64,000 nucleotides of DNA from an uncultured beta proteobacterium (GTDB lineage Bacteria > Pseudomonadota > Gammaproteobacteria > Burkholderiales > Burkholderiaceae_C), in the NCBI GenBank assembly GCA_903832285.1, contig CAILAY010000182.1, positions 1 through 64,000 on the forward strand. The letters run 5' to 3'. How positions within the stretch are numbered: the first letter of the stretch is position 1; each line of letters opens with the position of its first letter. The translations under genes and the position numbers were made by a program. A model generated the notes under the pieces. That model made no database searches. It saw only the letters and a program-made list of their open reading frames with translations, and was not told where the DNA came from. Shown one piece after another: positions 25,836 through 34,053 of the stretch.

Positions 25836-28043
25836 ATGCGAAACAATCAACCTGTCACCTCGAACGAATACGTCCTGAACGATATCCAGTCACTGATCTC
25901 GCGCACCGACGCCTCCGGCATCATCACTTTCGTCAACGCGGATTTCGTCGAAGTCAGTGGCTACAAAGAAGCCGAGCTGATCGGCCAGCCGCACAACATC
26001 GTGCGCCATCCCGACATGCCGGAAGAGGCCTTTGCTGACATGTGGGCCAAATTGAAGGCCGGGCGCTCCTGGACCGGCATGGTGAAGAACCGGCGCCAGA
26101 CCGGCGACTATTACTGGGTGCAGGCCAACGCCACGCCGATCAGCGAAGGCGGGACGATTGTGGGTTACTCGTCCGTGCGCACCAGGCCCAGCCGCGAGCA
26201 GGTGGCACAGGCCGAAGAGGCCTATAAGAAATTTCGTGAGGGACAAGCCCGCGGTCTGAAGATCGAAAGCGGCAATGTGGTAAGGACTGGAATCGGTGGC
26301 GTGATCCAGACGTTGCTGCAGCCGAAACTCAAGGCCAAACTTCTGCTGAATGCGGCCCTGATGTTGCTCCTGATGACGCTCATCGGGCTGGGCGCGCTGC
26401 GCAGTTTGAGCACCGAAAATGCGTTCGTCCTGGCCATCGATGCGGAGGTCGTGCTGGCCAACACCTATCTTGCGGCAACCGATGCCGACATGGCCCATGC
26501 GCGCACCGCCGTTGCCGACGCTCTGGTCAACCCCAAGCCTGACAACATGAGCTACCAGGCGGCGGAAATTGAGAAGGACATCGTTGACGCAGAAAAATCA
26601 TGGGCCGCGCACTCGGCGCAGACACAGGATGCAGCGCAGAAAGCAGAGGACGGGAAATATGCAACGCAACAACAGGCCTTCATAGCCGAGCAATTACGCC
26701 CGGCCGCGGCTGCGCTCAAGGCGGGCGACAGCGCCGCGACCCTGAAGATCTACAACGGCTCGCTGTTGCCACAACTACGCGCCCTGCGCGAGGCTTTGCG
26801 CCAGCAGGCCAAGGTGCACAGCACTTATTCAACAGACCTGGTGGGGCGCGCCGAAACCAATTACGGCAACACCCGCAACACGCTTGCGACAGCGCTCGTG
26901 CTGTGCCTGGCGTTGATGTTTGCGCTGGCGTGGCGGCTGCAAAAGCAGATCGTGGAATCGGTGCTGAATGCGGGCGCCTTTGCCAAGCAGATTGCCGCCG
27001 GAAACTTGACGGCCAGCGTGGAAATCAAATCGGCGGATGAGATCGGACAGTTGCTGCACGCCCTGACCGTGATGAAGGCCAGCCTGTCGAACATGGTGGG
27101 GCATGTGCGGCGCAGTTCCGATTCGATCAAGGAGGAGTCGAATGCCGTATCGGACAACAGCCGTGCGTTGGAGGAACGCGCCTACTCGCAGGCCATCGCC
27201 CTGCAGGAGGCCTCCTCCAATATGGAAGAGGTGTCGATCACCGTCAAACAAAACATCGACAACGCGGCCCTGGCCAATAACCTGACGAAAGAGGCCGGCG
27301 AAATCGCCGTCAAGAGCGGCAATGCGATGGGCCACGTGGTGGGCACCATGGACTCGATTGCCGAGAGTTCCAAGAAGATCACCGAGATCATCAGCGTGAT
27401 CGACGGCATTGCCTTCCAGACCAATATCCTGGCCTTGAACGCCGCCGTGGAAGCGGCGCGCGCGGGCGAACAGGGGCGCGGCTTCGCGGTGGTGGCGGGC
27501 GAAGTGCGCAGTCTGGCCGGGCGCTCCGCGGCCGCGGCCAAGGAAATCAAGACACTGATCGACGATTCGGTGCAAAAGGTGAGCAACGGCCTGGTGCAGG
27601 TGTCCAGCGCGCGCCAGACCATCGACTCCTCCATTGATGCCGTGAACCGGGTCACCGGCATCGTGGCCGAAATATCCCATTCATCTTCGGAGCAGGGCCA
27701 GGCCATCGACCGCGTCGCGCAACTGGTGGTGCAACTCGATACGGACACGCAGGAAACCGTGAGGATGGTGGGCGCCTCATCCAAGACGGCTGCCACCCTG
27801 GAAGAAAACGGCAACTTGCTGGCGAAAGGCATTGGGGTATTCAAGCTCGACGGCAATCACGGTGACAACGCGGCGCAGCGCCCTGCCGCAGCGCCGAGCA
27901 TGCGTCGTGCCCAAAATCCTGCGCCCGCAGCCCGCAGCCAAGCGGCCCCAGGCAAGGCGAAGCCCTTGCCCAAGCCCCCATCGCCAAAGCTGGCTGCGCC
28001 TGCTGCCGCCAGCGCCGCGACCGACGATTGGGAAAGCTTTTGA
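25836..28043 (+). CDS. Aer-like PAS methyl-accepting chemotaxis protein
   Basis: This 735-residue receptor has an N-terminal Aer-type PAS domain (about 12-125, with RHPDMPEEAFADMW and VKNRRQTGDYYWVQAN), a TM helix (169-188), a periplasmic four-helix domain, a second TM (349-367), a HAMP region and an MCP signalling hairpin whose tip (GIAFQTNILALNAAVEAARA) lies near residues 522-545. The tail is proline/alanine-rich. Aer PAS domains bind FAD and report the redox state of the respiratory chain for energy taxis. Unlike Aer, this protein has a full periplasmic domain, so it may sense two signals. A ggggaa Shine-Dalgarno sequence precedes the ATG. Confidence 0.93.
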   Translation: MRNNQPVTSNEYVLNDIQSLISRTDASGIITFVNADFVEVSGYKEAELIGQPHNIVRHPDMPEEAFADMWAKLKAGRSWTGMVKNRRQTGDYYWVQANATPISEGGTIVGYSSVRTRPSREQVAQAEEAYKKFREGQARGLKIESGNVVRTGIGGVIQTLLQPKLKAKLLLNAALMLLLMTLIGLGALRSLSTENAFVLAIDAEVVLANTYLAATDADMAHARTAVADALVNPKPDNMSYQAAEIEKDIVDAEKSWAAHSAQTQDAAQKAEDGKYATQQQAFIAEQLRPAAAALKAGDSAATLKIYNGSLLPQLRALREALRQQAKVHSTYSTDLVGRAETNYGNTRNTLATALVLCLALMFALAWRLQKQIVESVLNAGAFAKQIAAGNLTASVEIKSADEIGQLLHALTVMKASLSNMVGHVRRSSDSIKEESNAVSDNSRALEERAYSQAIALQEASSNMEEVSITVKQNIDNAALANNLTKEAGEIAVKSGNAMGHVVGTMDSIAESSKKITEIISVIDGIAFQTNILALNAAVEAARAGEQGRGFAVVAGEVRSLAGRSAAAAKEIKTLIDDSVQKVSNGLVQVSSARQTIDSSIDAVNRVTGIVAEISHSSSEQGQAIDRVAQLVVQLDTDTQETVRMVGASSKTAATLEENGNLLAKGIGVFKLDGNHGDNAAQRPAAAPSMRRAQNPAPAARSQAAPGKAKPLPKPPSPKLAAPAAASAATDDWESF

Positions 28044-28162
28044 GCTGACCCCAGCAGAAGCAATCGGCGCTCGCGTTGCGCCGAGGCGTTGGCGTCAAAG
28101 TTGGCGGCGCTCGTGTCCAAGTATGATTCGCCGCCCTTCCCTGCCCGTCTGTGCCTCCATCA

Positions 28163-30292
28163 ATGTCTGCATCCTCTCCCACCGGTCTGAATTTCGCCCA
28201 ACAAGAAGCCGTCAATTTCATGCAGGGTCCATGCCTGGTGCTGGCCGGCGCGGGCTCGGGCAAGACGCGGGTGATCACACACAAGATTGCACGCCTGATA
28301 CAGGTCGGCATGGAGCCGCGCCGCATCGCCGCCATCACGTTCACCAACAAAGCCGCCACCGAAATGCGCGAGCGCGCCCGCAGCCTCATCGGCCATGCTG
28401 CCAGGGACGTGGTGATCTGCACTTTTCACGCACTGGGGGTGCGCATGATGCGCCAGGACGGCGCGGTGCTGGGCCTGAAACCGCAATTCTCGATTCTGGA
28501 CAGCGACGACGTCACCGGCATCCTCAAGGATTGCGGCGGCACGGTGGATCAGGCCACCGCGCGCCAATGGCAATGGACCATCAGCCTGTGGAAGAACACC
28601 GGCCTGAACGCAGTGCAGGCTCTGGCCCAGGCCAGGGACGACAACGAACGCATCATCGCGCGTGTGATGGCGCAGTACGAAGACCGGCTCAGCGCCTACC
28701 AGAGCGTGGACTTCGATGACCTGATCGGCCTTCCCTTGAAGTTGCTGAAAGAGAACGAAGCAGTGCGCGACAAGTGGCAGATTGCGCTGGGCCATGTGTT
28801 GGTGGACGAGTACCAGGACACCAACGCCACCCAGTACGAAGTGCTCAAGCTGCTGGTCGGGCCGCGCGGTCGCTTTACCGCCGTGGGCGACGACGACCAG
28901 TCGATCTACGGCTGGCGCGGCGCCACGCTGGACAACCTGAAGAAGCTGCCGCTCGATTACCCCGCGCTCAAAGTCATCACGCTGGAGCAGAACTACCGTT
29001 CCACCAGCGCGATCCTGCGCGCCGCCAACAACGTCATCGGACCCAATCCCAAGCTCTACCCCAAGAATCTGTGGAGCGACCTGGGCGAAGGCGAGCCGGT
29101 GCGCGTGGTGGACGCCGACACCGAGGAGCACGAAGCCGAGCGCACGGTGGCGCGCATCCAGTCGCTGCGCTCCGGCAGCGACGGCGTCACCACTGCGGGA
29201 ACCCAGCACAAGGAATTGCGCGACTTTGCCATCCTGTACCGCGCAAATCACCAGGCAAAAACATTCGAGAAAGCGCTGCGCAAGGCCAACCTGCCGTACA
29301 AGGTCTCAGGTGGCCAGAGCTTCTTCGACCGCGCCGAGATCAAGGACCTGTGCGCCTGGTTTCGCCTGTGGGTGAACAACGACGACGACCCGGCTTTCCT
29401 GCGCGCCATCACCACACCCAAACGCGGCATCGGGCACCAGACCCTGAGCGCCTTGGGCGAGTTCGCCAGCAAGTACCGGCAAAGCCTGTTCGAGTCGCTG
29501 TTCAGCTCAAGTCTGGGTTCGGTACTCTCCACGCGCGCCGTGGGTAGCCTGCACGAATTTGGCCGTGCCGTGAATGACCTGGAGTTTCGCGCCCGTCATT
29601 GCGTGGGTGCCGAGGACGCGCTCGCCTTCCTGAAGGAATGGCTCAAAGACATCGATTACGAGAAGCACCTGTACGAAGGCGAGGACAGCGAGAAGGTCGC
29701 CGCTGCGCGCTGGACCAATGTGCTGGATTTTTGTGACTGGATGGCCAAGCGCTGCGGCGGCGACATCGACGATGCGGCGGGTGCCAGTATCACCACCGAA
29801 CGCAAGAATTTGCTGGAAGTGGCGCAAACCATTTCGCTCCTGTCCACCATCAGCGAACGCGAGACCGATCAGAACGTCATCACCCTGTCCACCCTGCACG
29901 CGGCCAAGGGTCTGGAGTGGCCCCACGTGATGCTGGTGGGTGTGACCGAGGGCATGCTGCCGTTCAAGCTCGGGGACGACGACAATCCCACCGGGCGCGC
30001 CGACGGACCCATGTCAGAGGACATGACGCAGCGCCTGCAGGAAGAGCGGCGCCTGATGTACGTGGGCATCACGCGGGCCCAGCGCACGCTGGCGGTGAGT
30101 TGGACCAAGCGGCGCAAGAAGGGACGCGAGATGGTGCTGGCGCAGCCCAGCCGCTTCATCGCCGAGATGGCGTTGAATAAGGAGACGGTGCGCGAAGACC
30201 CGCGTGCCAAACTCAAGGCGCTGCGCGCCGAATTTGCCAGGAAAGCCGAAGATTCAGCACTCGCGAATACCGCATTGGAAAGACTGTCATGA
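28163..30292 (+). CDS. rep: ATP-dependent DNA helicase Rep (UvrD/Rep superfamily 1)
   Basis: This 709-residue 3'-5' helicase probably clears proteins from DNA ahead of the replication fork. The SF1A motifs are in order: Walker A AGAGSGKT (28-35), motif Ia ITFTNKAATEM, Walker B with DEYQDTN (about 215), motif III QSIYGWRGA, motif IV EQNYRST, motif V STLHAAKGLEW (about 574) and motif VI VGITRAQRTLAVSW. The N-terminal GPCLVLAGAGSGKTRVITHKI resembles Rep more than UvrD. I chose the ATG at 28163 over an upstream GTG. Its stop overlaps the next gene's start as ATGA. Confidence 0.92.
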   Translation: MSASSPTGLNFAQQEAVNFMQGPCLVLAGAGSGKTRVITHKIARLIQVGMEPRRIAAITFTNKAATEMRERARSLIGHAARDVVICTFHALGVRMMRQDGAVLGLKPQFSILDSDDVTGILKDCGGTVDQATARQWQWTISLWKNTGLNAVQALAQARDDNERIIARVMAQYEDRLSAYQSVDFDDLIGLPLKLLKENEAVRDKWQIALGHVLVDEYQDTNATQYEVLKLLVGPRGRFTAVGDDDQSIYGWRGATLDNLKKLPLDYPALKVITLEQNYRSTSAILRAANNVIGPNPKLYPKNLWSDLGEGEPVRVVDADTEEHEAERTVARIQSLRSGSDGVTTAGTQHKELRDFAILYRANHQAKTFEKALRKANLPYKVSGGQSFFDRAEIKDLCAWFRLWVNNDDDPAFLRAITTPKRGIGHQTLSALGEFASKYRQSLFESLFSSSLGSVLSTRAVGSLHEFGRAVNDLEFRARHCVGAEDALAFLKEWLKDIDYEKHLYEGEDSEKVAAARWTNVLDFCDWMAKRCGGDIDDAAGASITTERKNLLEVAQTISLLSTISERETDQNVITLSTLHAAKGLEWPHVMLVGVTEGMLPFKLGDDDNPTGRADGPMSEDMTQRLQEERRLMYVGITRAQRTLAVSWTKRRKKGREMVLAQPSRFIAEMALNKETVREDPRAKLKALRAEFARKAEDSALANTALERLS

Positions 30293-30741
30293 AAATCCTT
30301 TTCGTTTTTGTCTGGGTCGCAGTCAACAGCTTGTGCATGCATGCCTATGCACAGACCGGCATGCCCGAACCCGACGCATTGGCCTGTCCACTGGCAACCG
30401 AACTGCAGGTGCAAGATCTGTTTGGACCGTGGCGTGCGGAGTTCAGCGACCCTGCGAGTGGCGAGGCCATGTCGTCAGCCATGCTGCGGTTTGAGCAGAA
30501 TCCCGAGTTCGCGCAAAGCGTGGCGGGCACGATCACCCGCGGTGACATCCCGGTTCGGGTCAGCGGCGACGTGGAAGACGGCAGATTCGCATTGGACGAG
30601 TCGCAGGACGGCACCACCATCAGCGCCACATGGAGCGGTGATGTGGTGCCGGACACGTGCGGCAAGGAAATTCGCGGTACCTGGACCGACACCATACAAA
30701 AGAAGGAACTCAACTTTGTGTTGCGAAGATTGTCCGAGTGA
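30289..30741 (+). CDS. Small secreted protein of unknown function
   Basis: I do not recognise this 150-residue protein. It has a clear signal peptide (MKILFVFVWVAVNSLCMHAYA, cleavage near residue 21) and a beta-rich mature part with two cysteines (ACPLATEL and DTCGKEIRG) that could form a periplasmic disulfide. The ending RGTWTDTIQKKELNFVLRR resembles small barrel or lipocalin-like strands, but that is only an impression. The start overlaps the rep stop (ATGA), so it is probably translated from the same message. Confidence 0.7.
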   Translation: MKILFVFVWVAVNSLCMHAYAQTGMPEPDALACPLATELQVQDLFGPWRAEFSDPASGEAMSSAMLRFEQNPEFAQSVAGTITRGDIPVRVSGDVEDGRFALDESQDGTTISATWSGDVVPDTCGKEIRGTWTDTIQKKELNFVLRRLSE

Positions 30742-30879
30742 GCGCCACAGTGCCCAATTCCAGGACGTCAGCAGCGGCGTTTCCAGACCCATCAAATATC
30801 AGCTTGACCCGAGCCTGAACGTCCACCCGCGTTGTTCCTTCTTCCTGCCATTTCGACCACCAACAACTATTTACTTGTG

Positions 30880-30885
30880 TATACT
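30880..30885 (+). promoter_or_regulatory. Candidate -10 element of the Roadblock/PAS operon
   Basis: A tatact hexamer preceded by tg lies in a locally AT-rich patch (about 30865-30895), 82 bases upstream of the Roadblock start. No convincing -35 hexamer is visible. Confidence 0.3.
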
Positions 30886-30966
30886 TTTGTTGCAGATGAC
30901 ACTGACGATGTCACCCTACACTGCAACGGCCCGCCTTCATCCCGCCTGAACCCGAGGAACCATCTC

Positions 30967-31329
30967 ATGCGAACCGATATGTTTCAGCAATCCTTGGAGG
31001 ACCTCAATGGCTCCACGGCCGACATCGAGGCTTCAGCCCTCATTTCAATCGATGGTTTGATGATTGCCTCGGCCTTGCCACAGGGGATGGACGAGGACCG
31101 GATTGGAGCCATGTCGGCGGCCTTGTTGTCGCTGGGTGAGCGCACGGCCCGCGAACTCACCCGCGGCACCCTGGAGCGCGTGCTGATTCAAGGCGAGCGC
31201 GGCTACGTGATCATGAGCGCCGCCGGTCCTGAGGCTGTGCTCACTGTGCTGGCGAAATCCAACGCCAAGCTCGGACTGATATTCCTGGATATCAAACGCG
31301 CGGCAGCGACGCTGTCCAAACTGATCTGA
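30967..31329 (+). CDS. Roadblock/LC7 domain protein
   Basis: This 120-residue stand-alone Roadblock/LC7 (MglB-like) protein has an N-terminal helix (MFQQSLEDLNGST), the strand pair ALISIDGLMIASAL, a central helix (MSAALLSLGERTARELTRG), then the strands RVLIQGERGYVIMSAAG and a C-terminal helix after LGLIFLDI. Roadblock proteins are dimeric partners of small GTPases, for example MglB as GAP for MglA in polarity and motility. No GTPase gene is visible in the window. A gaggaa Shine-Dalgarno sequence supports the ATG at 30967. It opens a tightly packed cluster; its TGA shares one base with the next ATG. Confidence 0.88.
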   Translation: MRTDMFQQSLEDLNGSTADIEASALISIDGLMIASALPQGMDEDRIGAMSAALLSLGERTARELTRGTLERVLIQGERGYVIMSAAGPEAVLTVLAKSNAKLGLIFLDIKRAAATLSKLI

Positions 31330-31835
31330 TGGGGTCCGCGATGGGGCTTGCGGACATGGCCGCGCCTTCGCTGCCCGCAGTGCAAACACGCTTGACGTAC
31401 ACGGACGGCAGTTCGCGCTGCGTCTACAGCACCGGACACGAGGTGCCATTCCCTCAGGGTCGGCTGATTGTTTCACGCACCGATCTGGCGGGCATCATCA
31501 CGCACGCGAATGACGCCTTCGTGGAAATGAGCGGTTACCCGCGCGAAGAATTGATCGGCGCTCCGCATCACATCCTGCGTCATCCCGACATGCCGAAGAT
31601 TGCCTTCAAGGGTTTATGGGACGATATCTGCGCCGGAAAGAAGTGGCACGGCTACGTGAAGAATCTGCGCAAGGACGGAGCCTATTACTGGGTCTACGCC
31701 ACTGCTGTGCCCAACATTCGCAACGGCGTCATCGTGGGCTACACCTCGGTGCGCCGCAAGCCCTCGCGCACGCGCATCGCCGAGTTGGAACCGGTGTACC
31801 GGCAGTGGCTTGCGGACGAGAAGGCTGCACCATGA
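31329..31835 (+). CDS. Stand-alone Aer-type PAS protein
   Basis: This 168-residue protein is essentially one PAS domain (about 45-155) with short flanks and no membrane or output domain. It is close to the PAS of the chemoreceptor at 25836: both contain a SRTD-x2-GIIT start, a RHPDMP motif, and a VKN-x-R-x2-G-x-YYWV segment followed by VGY-(S/T)-SVR-x-(K/R)-PSR. FAD binding is expected by analogy with Aer. The start ATG at 31329 overlaps the Roadblock stop (TGATG), and the stop overlaps the next start (ATGA), implying a fixed stoichiometry. Confidence 0.88.
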   Translation: MGSAMGLADMAAPSLPAVQTRLTYTDGSSRCVYSTGHEVPFPQGRLIVSRTDLAGIITHANDAFVEMSGYPREELIGAPHHILRHPDMPKIAFKGLWDDICAGKKWHGYVKNLRKDGAYYWVYATAVPNIRNGVIVGYTSVRRKPSRTRIAELEPVYRQWLADEKAAP

Positions 31836-32581
31836 CTTTCAATTTCCTGATCGCACCGGATTTCGCTCCGGAACGCTTTGCCGGATGGCACATGCTCAAC
31901 ACCACGCTGCAACGTCGGTCCGGCATCGGTCTCCATTTGCTCACACCTGCGAGCGCGCATGAGCAGGCGGAGTTGCTGGCAGGCAGCCAGGTGGATCTGG
32001 TTTACGCAAACCCTTTTGACGCCACCGAGATGGTTCGCAGTCAGGGCTACGTGCCATTTGCCCGACCGGCAAAGCACTATGACGAGATGGTGATCGCCAG
32101 CGGCGCGGCGTCGGGTCGATCATGCGTTGAGGATCTCAAACCCGGTTGCCGCATTGCCCTGGCAGACAACAGGGACGTCAAGCTCATTGGGCTGCGTCTG
32201 CTGGAACCCGCGGACCTGACCGAGGACAACATTCAATGGGTCCCGGTAGACAGCTACCAGGCGGCGGCCCGGCTTGCCATCAAAGGCGAAGTTGACGCGG
32301 CGTTCTTCCTGGCGGAGGCTTTTGCTTCGTTCACGCGCATGACGCGCAGCCAGCTTCAGGTGTTGGTGCAAAGTGCCATCAGCGACATTTCGCACGTGTT
32401 GTTGGCGCATCCTCGCATTGCTGCGCAGCAATCGGCGGTCGCAAGCGCCCTGCTCAGTCTGGGCCAGACCGCGGGTGATTCCGAGGTGCTGGACGCCCTG
32501 GGCCTGCCCGATGGATTTGAGCCCATGACACAGGAAGAGGCCGAGTTCATGATCGACCTGATGGACACGCTGCTGGACTGA
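31832..32581 (+). CDS. PhnD-like periplasmic-binding-fold protein without signal peptide
   Basis: This 249-residue protein resembles PhnD-type phosphonate-binding proteins of ABC transporters: an opening strand MTFNFLIAPDF, ERFAGWHMLNTTLQRRSGIGLHL, then QVDLVYANPFDATEMV and CRIALADNRD (the hinge and second lobe). No signal peptide or lipobox exists and no permease or ATPase is near, so it should stay in the cytoplasm and act as a ligand sensor, not in transport. The start ATG overlaps the PAS stop. The upstream in-frame extension is a shadow of the PAS gene. Confidence 0.75.
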   Translation: MTFNFLIAPDFAPERFAGWHMLNTTLQRRSGIGLHLLTPASAHEQAELLAGSQVDLVYANPFDATEMVRSQGYVPFARPAKHYDEMVIASGAASGRSCVEDLKPGCRIALADNRDVKLIGLRLLEPADLTEDNIQWVPVDSYQAAARLAIKGEVDAAFFLAEAFASFTRMTRSQLQVLVQSAISDISHVLLAHPRIAAQQSAVASALLSLGQTAGDSEVLDALGLPDGFEPMTQEEAEFMIDLMDTLLD

Positions 32582-32591
32582 AGCGGGTTCA

Positions 32592-33176
32592 ATGCGCGAA
32601 GCCCAAGATTCACTGTGGACGAAAAGACGCGCACTGCGTCTTCAAATGCGCCAACTGCTGCAAAACCCCGGGATACCCGACAGCCATTGGACCCGACTGC
32701 TGGCGGCACTCGAACTGCCTGGAGCCGAGCCAGTGCAAGGCGCGTTGGCGGATATTTTCTTCGCACTGGATGCCTCCCATGCGGGGTTCAAACGTCAGGC
32801 GCTGCAACGCGCATCGCCGCGCCTGCCGGGCCACATCGCGCGCTGGTTTGACGCGCAGTTGCTCCCCGACAGACTGCCGCGCATCACTGCGCTGGCGACG
32901 CGCTGGAGCGTGCTGGCCAGGCCTTCAGCCGATATATCAACGCGGGCGCGACGATGCAGCCCGGATGATTCACGCTCGCTGGCCCAACAAGTGGTGTTGG
33001 CCTTTGCCCGGGACGATGGTCAGGCGCAGCAGGAGTTCCTGCACCATTGCATCACCTGTCACGACAAGCTGGCGTTCATGCTGGCGCGGCAGGCCTTGCT
33101 GCGCACCACAGCCAAGTTGCCCCCGCACTGGGAATCCGTCAGTCTGGCACTCGAACAAACCATGGAGCTGGTATGA
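32592..33176 (+). CDS. Unknown helical protein with CxxCH motif
   Basis: I do not recognise this 194-residue protein. It is predicted to be mostly helical and has no signal peptide or membrane segment. A CxxCH motif (C153, C156, H157, within HHCITCHDK) looks like a heme c site, but a cytoplasmic protein would not be matured by the periplasmic cytochrome c machinery, so metal binding or chance is more likely. It follows the PhnD-like gene by 10 bases and overlaps the next start by ATGA, so it belongs to the cluster. Confidence 0.7.
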   Translation: MREAQDSLWTKRRALRLQMRQLLQNPGIPDSHWTRLLAALELPGAEPVQGALADIFFALDASHAGFKRQALQRASPRLPGHIARWFDAQLLPDRLPRITALATRWSVLARPSADISTRARRCSPDDSRSLAQQVVLAFARDDGQAQQEFLHHCITCHDKLAFMLARQALLRTTAKLPPHWESVSLALEQTMELV

Positions 33177-34024
33177 AAGTCGTGCTGGCAGGTCTGGCGC
33201 CGCGCGATGAAGTGGCGTTCGGCATTTTTCTGGGTCGCTCCTTGAAGACCTGGTCCTGGGAACACGCGACCGTGGTGCGCGGCACGGCGTTGCCCGAAGC
33301 CGATGTTGCCGTGCTGGATCTTGCTGCGGCGGGTTTGGCCCGTGCAACGGATCAGGCGCAAGCCGAGCTGTCGCGGTTGCTGAGCCGGATGCCCGCCGTG
33401 CTGCTGGTACCCGCACACGATCTGAGCTGGTCGGCAGCACAGCAGGCCGGGGCTGACAATCAGTGCCCTCGTGTCTGGCTCTCCAAACCCTATGGCACCG
33501 AGGACATGCGTCTGGCGCTGGAGAAAGCCATGACTCCGCTGCCGCATGGCGGCAATGAAACCGTGCCGCAGGAAAGGCGGGTCACGCCGGTTGCTGCGCC
33601 GGCGGCACCCCCCGCCGTAGCAGCCGCTGCGGACCTGATGATGGGTTTGAGCACGGCCGAGTTTGAATCGGCGCTGGCGGATCTGCCGCTGACCAGGCGT
33701 CACCTGTTTTTGCACAAACTGCTGCAGCAACTCGCGCTGGAGCGGCCGTTTGAAATGCGCTTTACGGTGCAGAATTCCATCATCGTGCATCCTGCAGACG
33801 GCTGGATCGCAAGCAATACGCCGATGCTCGTTGTCAAGCAGGTCTGCCAGAGTGACGGTCTGGCATCGGTTGTCACGATGCGCGAGATCGACCCGATCCA
33901 GGCTGAGGAAAGGGCGCATTTACTCGGCATGGTCCTGCGTGAACTTGATCTCTTCCTGGGAGAACTGCTGGATGCAACGCAACCGCAGCACCAGCGACGC
34001 CGCATCTCCGACCGGCCCCATTGA
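33173..34024 (+). CDS. Two-domain protein with degenerate receiver-like N-terminus
   Basis: The N-terminal 120 residues of this 283-residue protein look like a response-regulator receiver fold: MKVVLAGLAP, ADVAVLDLAAAG with a possible phospho-acceptor D49, PAVLLVPA, and WLSKPYG with the typical Lys-Pro (K105-P106). The usual acidic pair after strand 1 is not clear, so it may be a pseudo-receiver. A proline/alanine linker (about 137-152) leads to an unknown C-terminal domain (about 155-270) with MRFTVQNSIIVHPADGW and a long closing helix. The start overlaps the previous stop (ATGA). The receiver reading is inference. Confidence 0.65.
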   Translation: MKVVLAGLAPRDEVAFGIFLGRSLKTWSWEHATVVRGTALPEADVAVLDLAAAGLARATDQAQAELSRLLSRMPAVLLVPAHDLSWSAAQQAGADNQCPRVWLSKPYGTEDMRLALEKAMTPLPHGGNETVPQERRVTPVAAPAAPPAVAAAADLMMGLSTAEFESALADLPLTRRHLFLHKLLQQLALERPFEMRFTVQNSIIVHPADGWIASNTPMLVVKQVCQSDGLASVVTMREIDPIQAEERAHLLGMVLRELDLFLGELLDATQPQHQRRRISDRPH

Positions 34025-34053
34025 ATTCAGGATAGCCAAACCGATCGCACGCC

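Noticed and set aside
31832-32581. Calling the PhnD-like protein a component of a phosphonate ABC transporter
   Set aside because: No signal peptide and no permease or ATPase genes nearby.
32592-33176. Calling the CxxCH protein a c-type cytochrome
   Set aside because: There is no signal peptide, and heme c attachment needs periplasmic maturation.
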